A DNA stretch of 64,000 nucleotides from Isochrysis galbana (Eukaryota > Haptophyta > Isochrysidales > Isochrysidaceae): NCBI GenBank assembly GCA_018136815.1, contig CM030938.1, forward strand, positions 3,139,289-3,203,288, given 5' to 3'. This document shows, piece by piece, positions 63,811 to 64,000 of the stretch. Under the pieces are notes generated by a model that had not been told where the DNA came from, searched no databases, and was given only the letters and a program-made list of their open reading frames with translations. Position 1 is the first letter of the stretch; the number at the start of each line of letters is the position of its first letter. The position numbers and the translations under genes were made by a program.

Positions 63811-64000
63811 CCCGCGTGTGTTCTAATTGTGGACAGTGATGGGACGTCAGGTATCGGGTCATCAGGTTTTTCCGTTTCCGTTTCTCCAACCTGATTGATA
63901 CCTGATACCTGATATCAGATATCAGACTTGAACTTGATATCAGCCAGCTTGATATAACTTAGTATAATGTTAGTATGATGTGTTGATATAAGTTATAAGT
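63811..64000. other. Right flank, AT-rich with short repeats
   Basis: It contains repeated 'gatacctgatacctgatatcagatatcag' type motifs (63895-63930) with GATATC palindromes. The hAT remnant left of the LTR element might continue into this flank if the element inserted near the end of the hAT copy, but no protein similarity is visible. Confidence 0.4.

Overview
The window is eukaryotic nuclear DNA. It is GC-rich, has short GT-AG introns (84 to 241 bp), long C and G homopolymers, and a heavy load of retrotransposons. The gene set (a VMP1-type ER protein, a molybdo-flavoenzyme, a 6-phosphogluconolactonase with a signal-like leader, and a secretory-leader PDZ protein) fits a unicellular alga, possibly a haptophyte or a related lineage. 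I cannot fix the clade from sequence alone. Three runs of exactly 100 N (4056-4155, 23193-23292, 50756-50855) show that this is a scaffold of at least four contigs.

Layout. 1-1576: left part of a Ty3-like LTR element on the minus strand (gag start plus 5' LTR). 1577-23192: host region with a PDZ protein, a gene of unknown function interrupted by a gap, an 11-exon xanthine dehydrogenase/aldehyde oxidase-family gene, a long coiled-coil protein, a two-exon histidine phosphatase, a 743-bp inverted-repeat DNA element with an 8-bp target duplication, and a two-exon VMP1-like protein carrying an EF-hand. 23293-32761: the 3' part (pol plus LTR) of a plus-strand element of the same Ty3-like family. 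32762-37239: a four-exon 6-phosphogluconolactonase on the minus strand, then a decayed region with a retroelement ORF1-like gene and a hAT transposase remnant. 37240-63805: a further insertion of the Ty3-like family, written in the assembly as LTR-internal-LTR-internal-LTR and bounded by the target duplication GTCTC. 63811-64000: AT-rich flank with short repeats.

The retroelement is the most notable content. It is about 13.9 kb with 1.38-kb LTRs. It encodes a Gag of about 923 residues and a Pol of about 2550 residues. Pol contains, in order, a Ser/Pro/Glu-rich region, a phage-type cytosine-methyltransferase-like domain, an aspartic protease, reverse transcriptase, RNase H, integrase and a C-terminal chromodomain. 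Gag and Pol lie in the same frame, separated by one TAG codon. The Gag start codon and first 40 codons lie inside the LTR, and no ordinary tRNA primer-binding site follows the LTR.

Two features of the scaffold look like assembly errors. (1) The two internal copies between 38617 and 62429 appear to differ almost only by single-base indels, concentrated next to the gap at 50756, and about 137 bases are repeated on both sides of that gap. This is probably one insertion represented twice. (2) The minus-strand LTR at 187-1576 and the plus-strand LTR at 31372-32761 are the same length, look identical, and are both bounded by CGCTC on their outer side. They are probably the two ends of one insertion, which would mean that everything from the left edge to 23192 is inverted relative to the rest.
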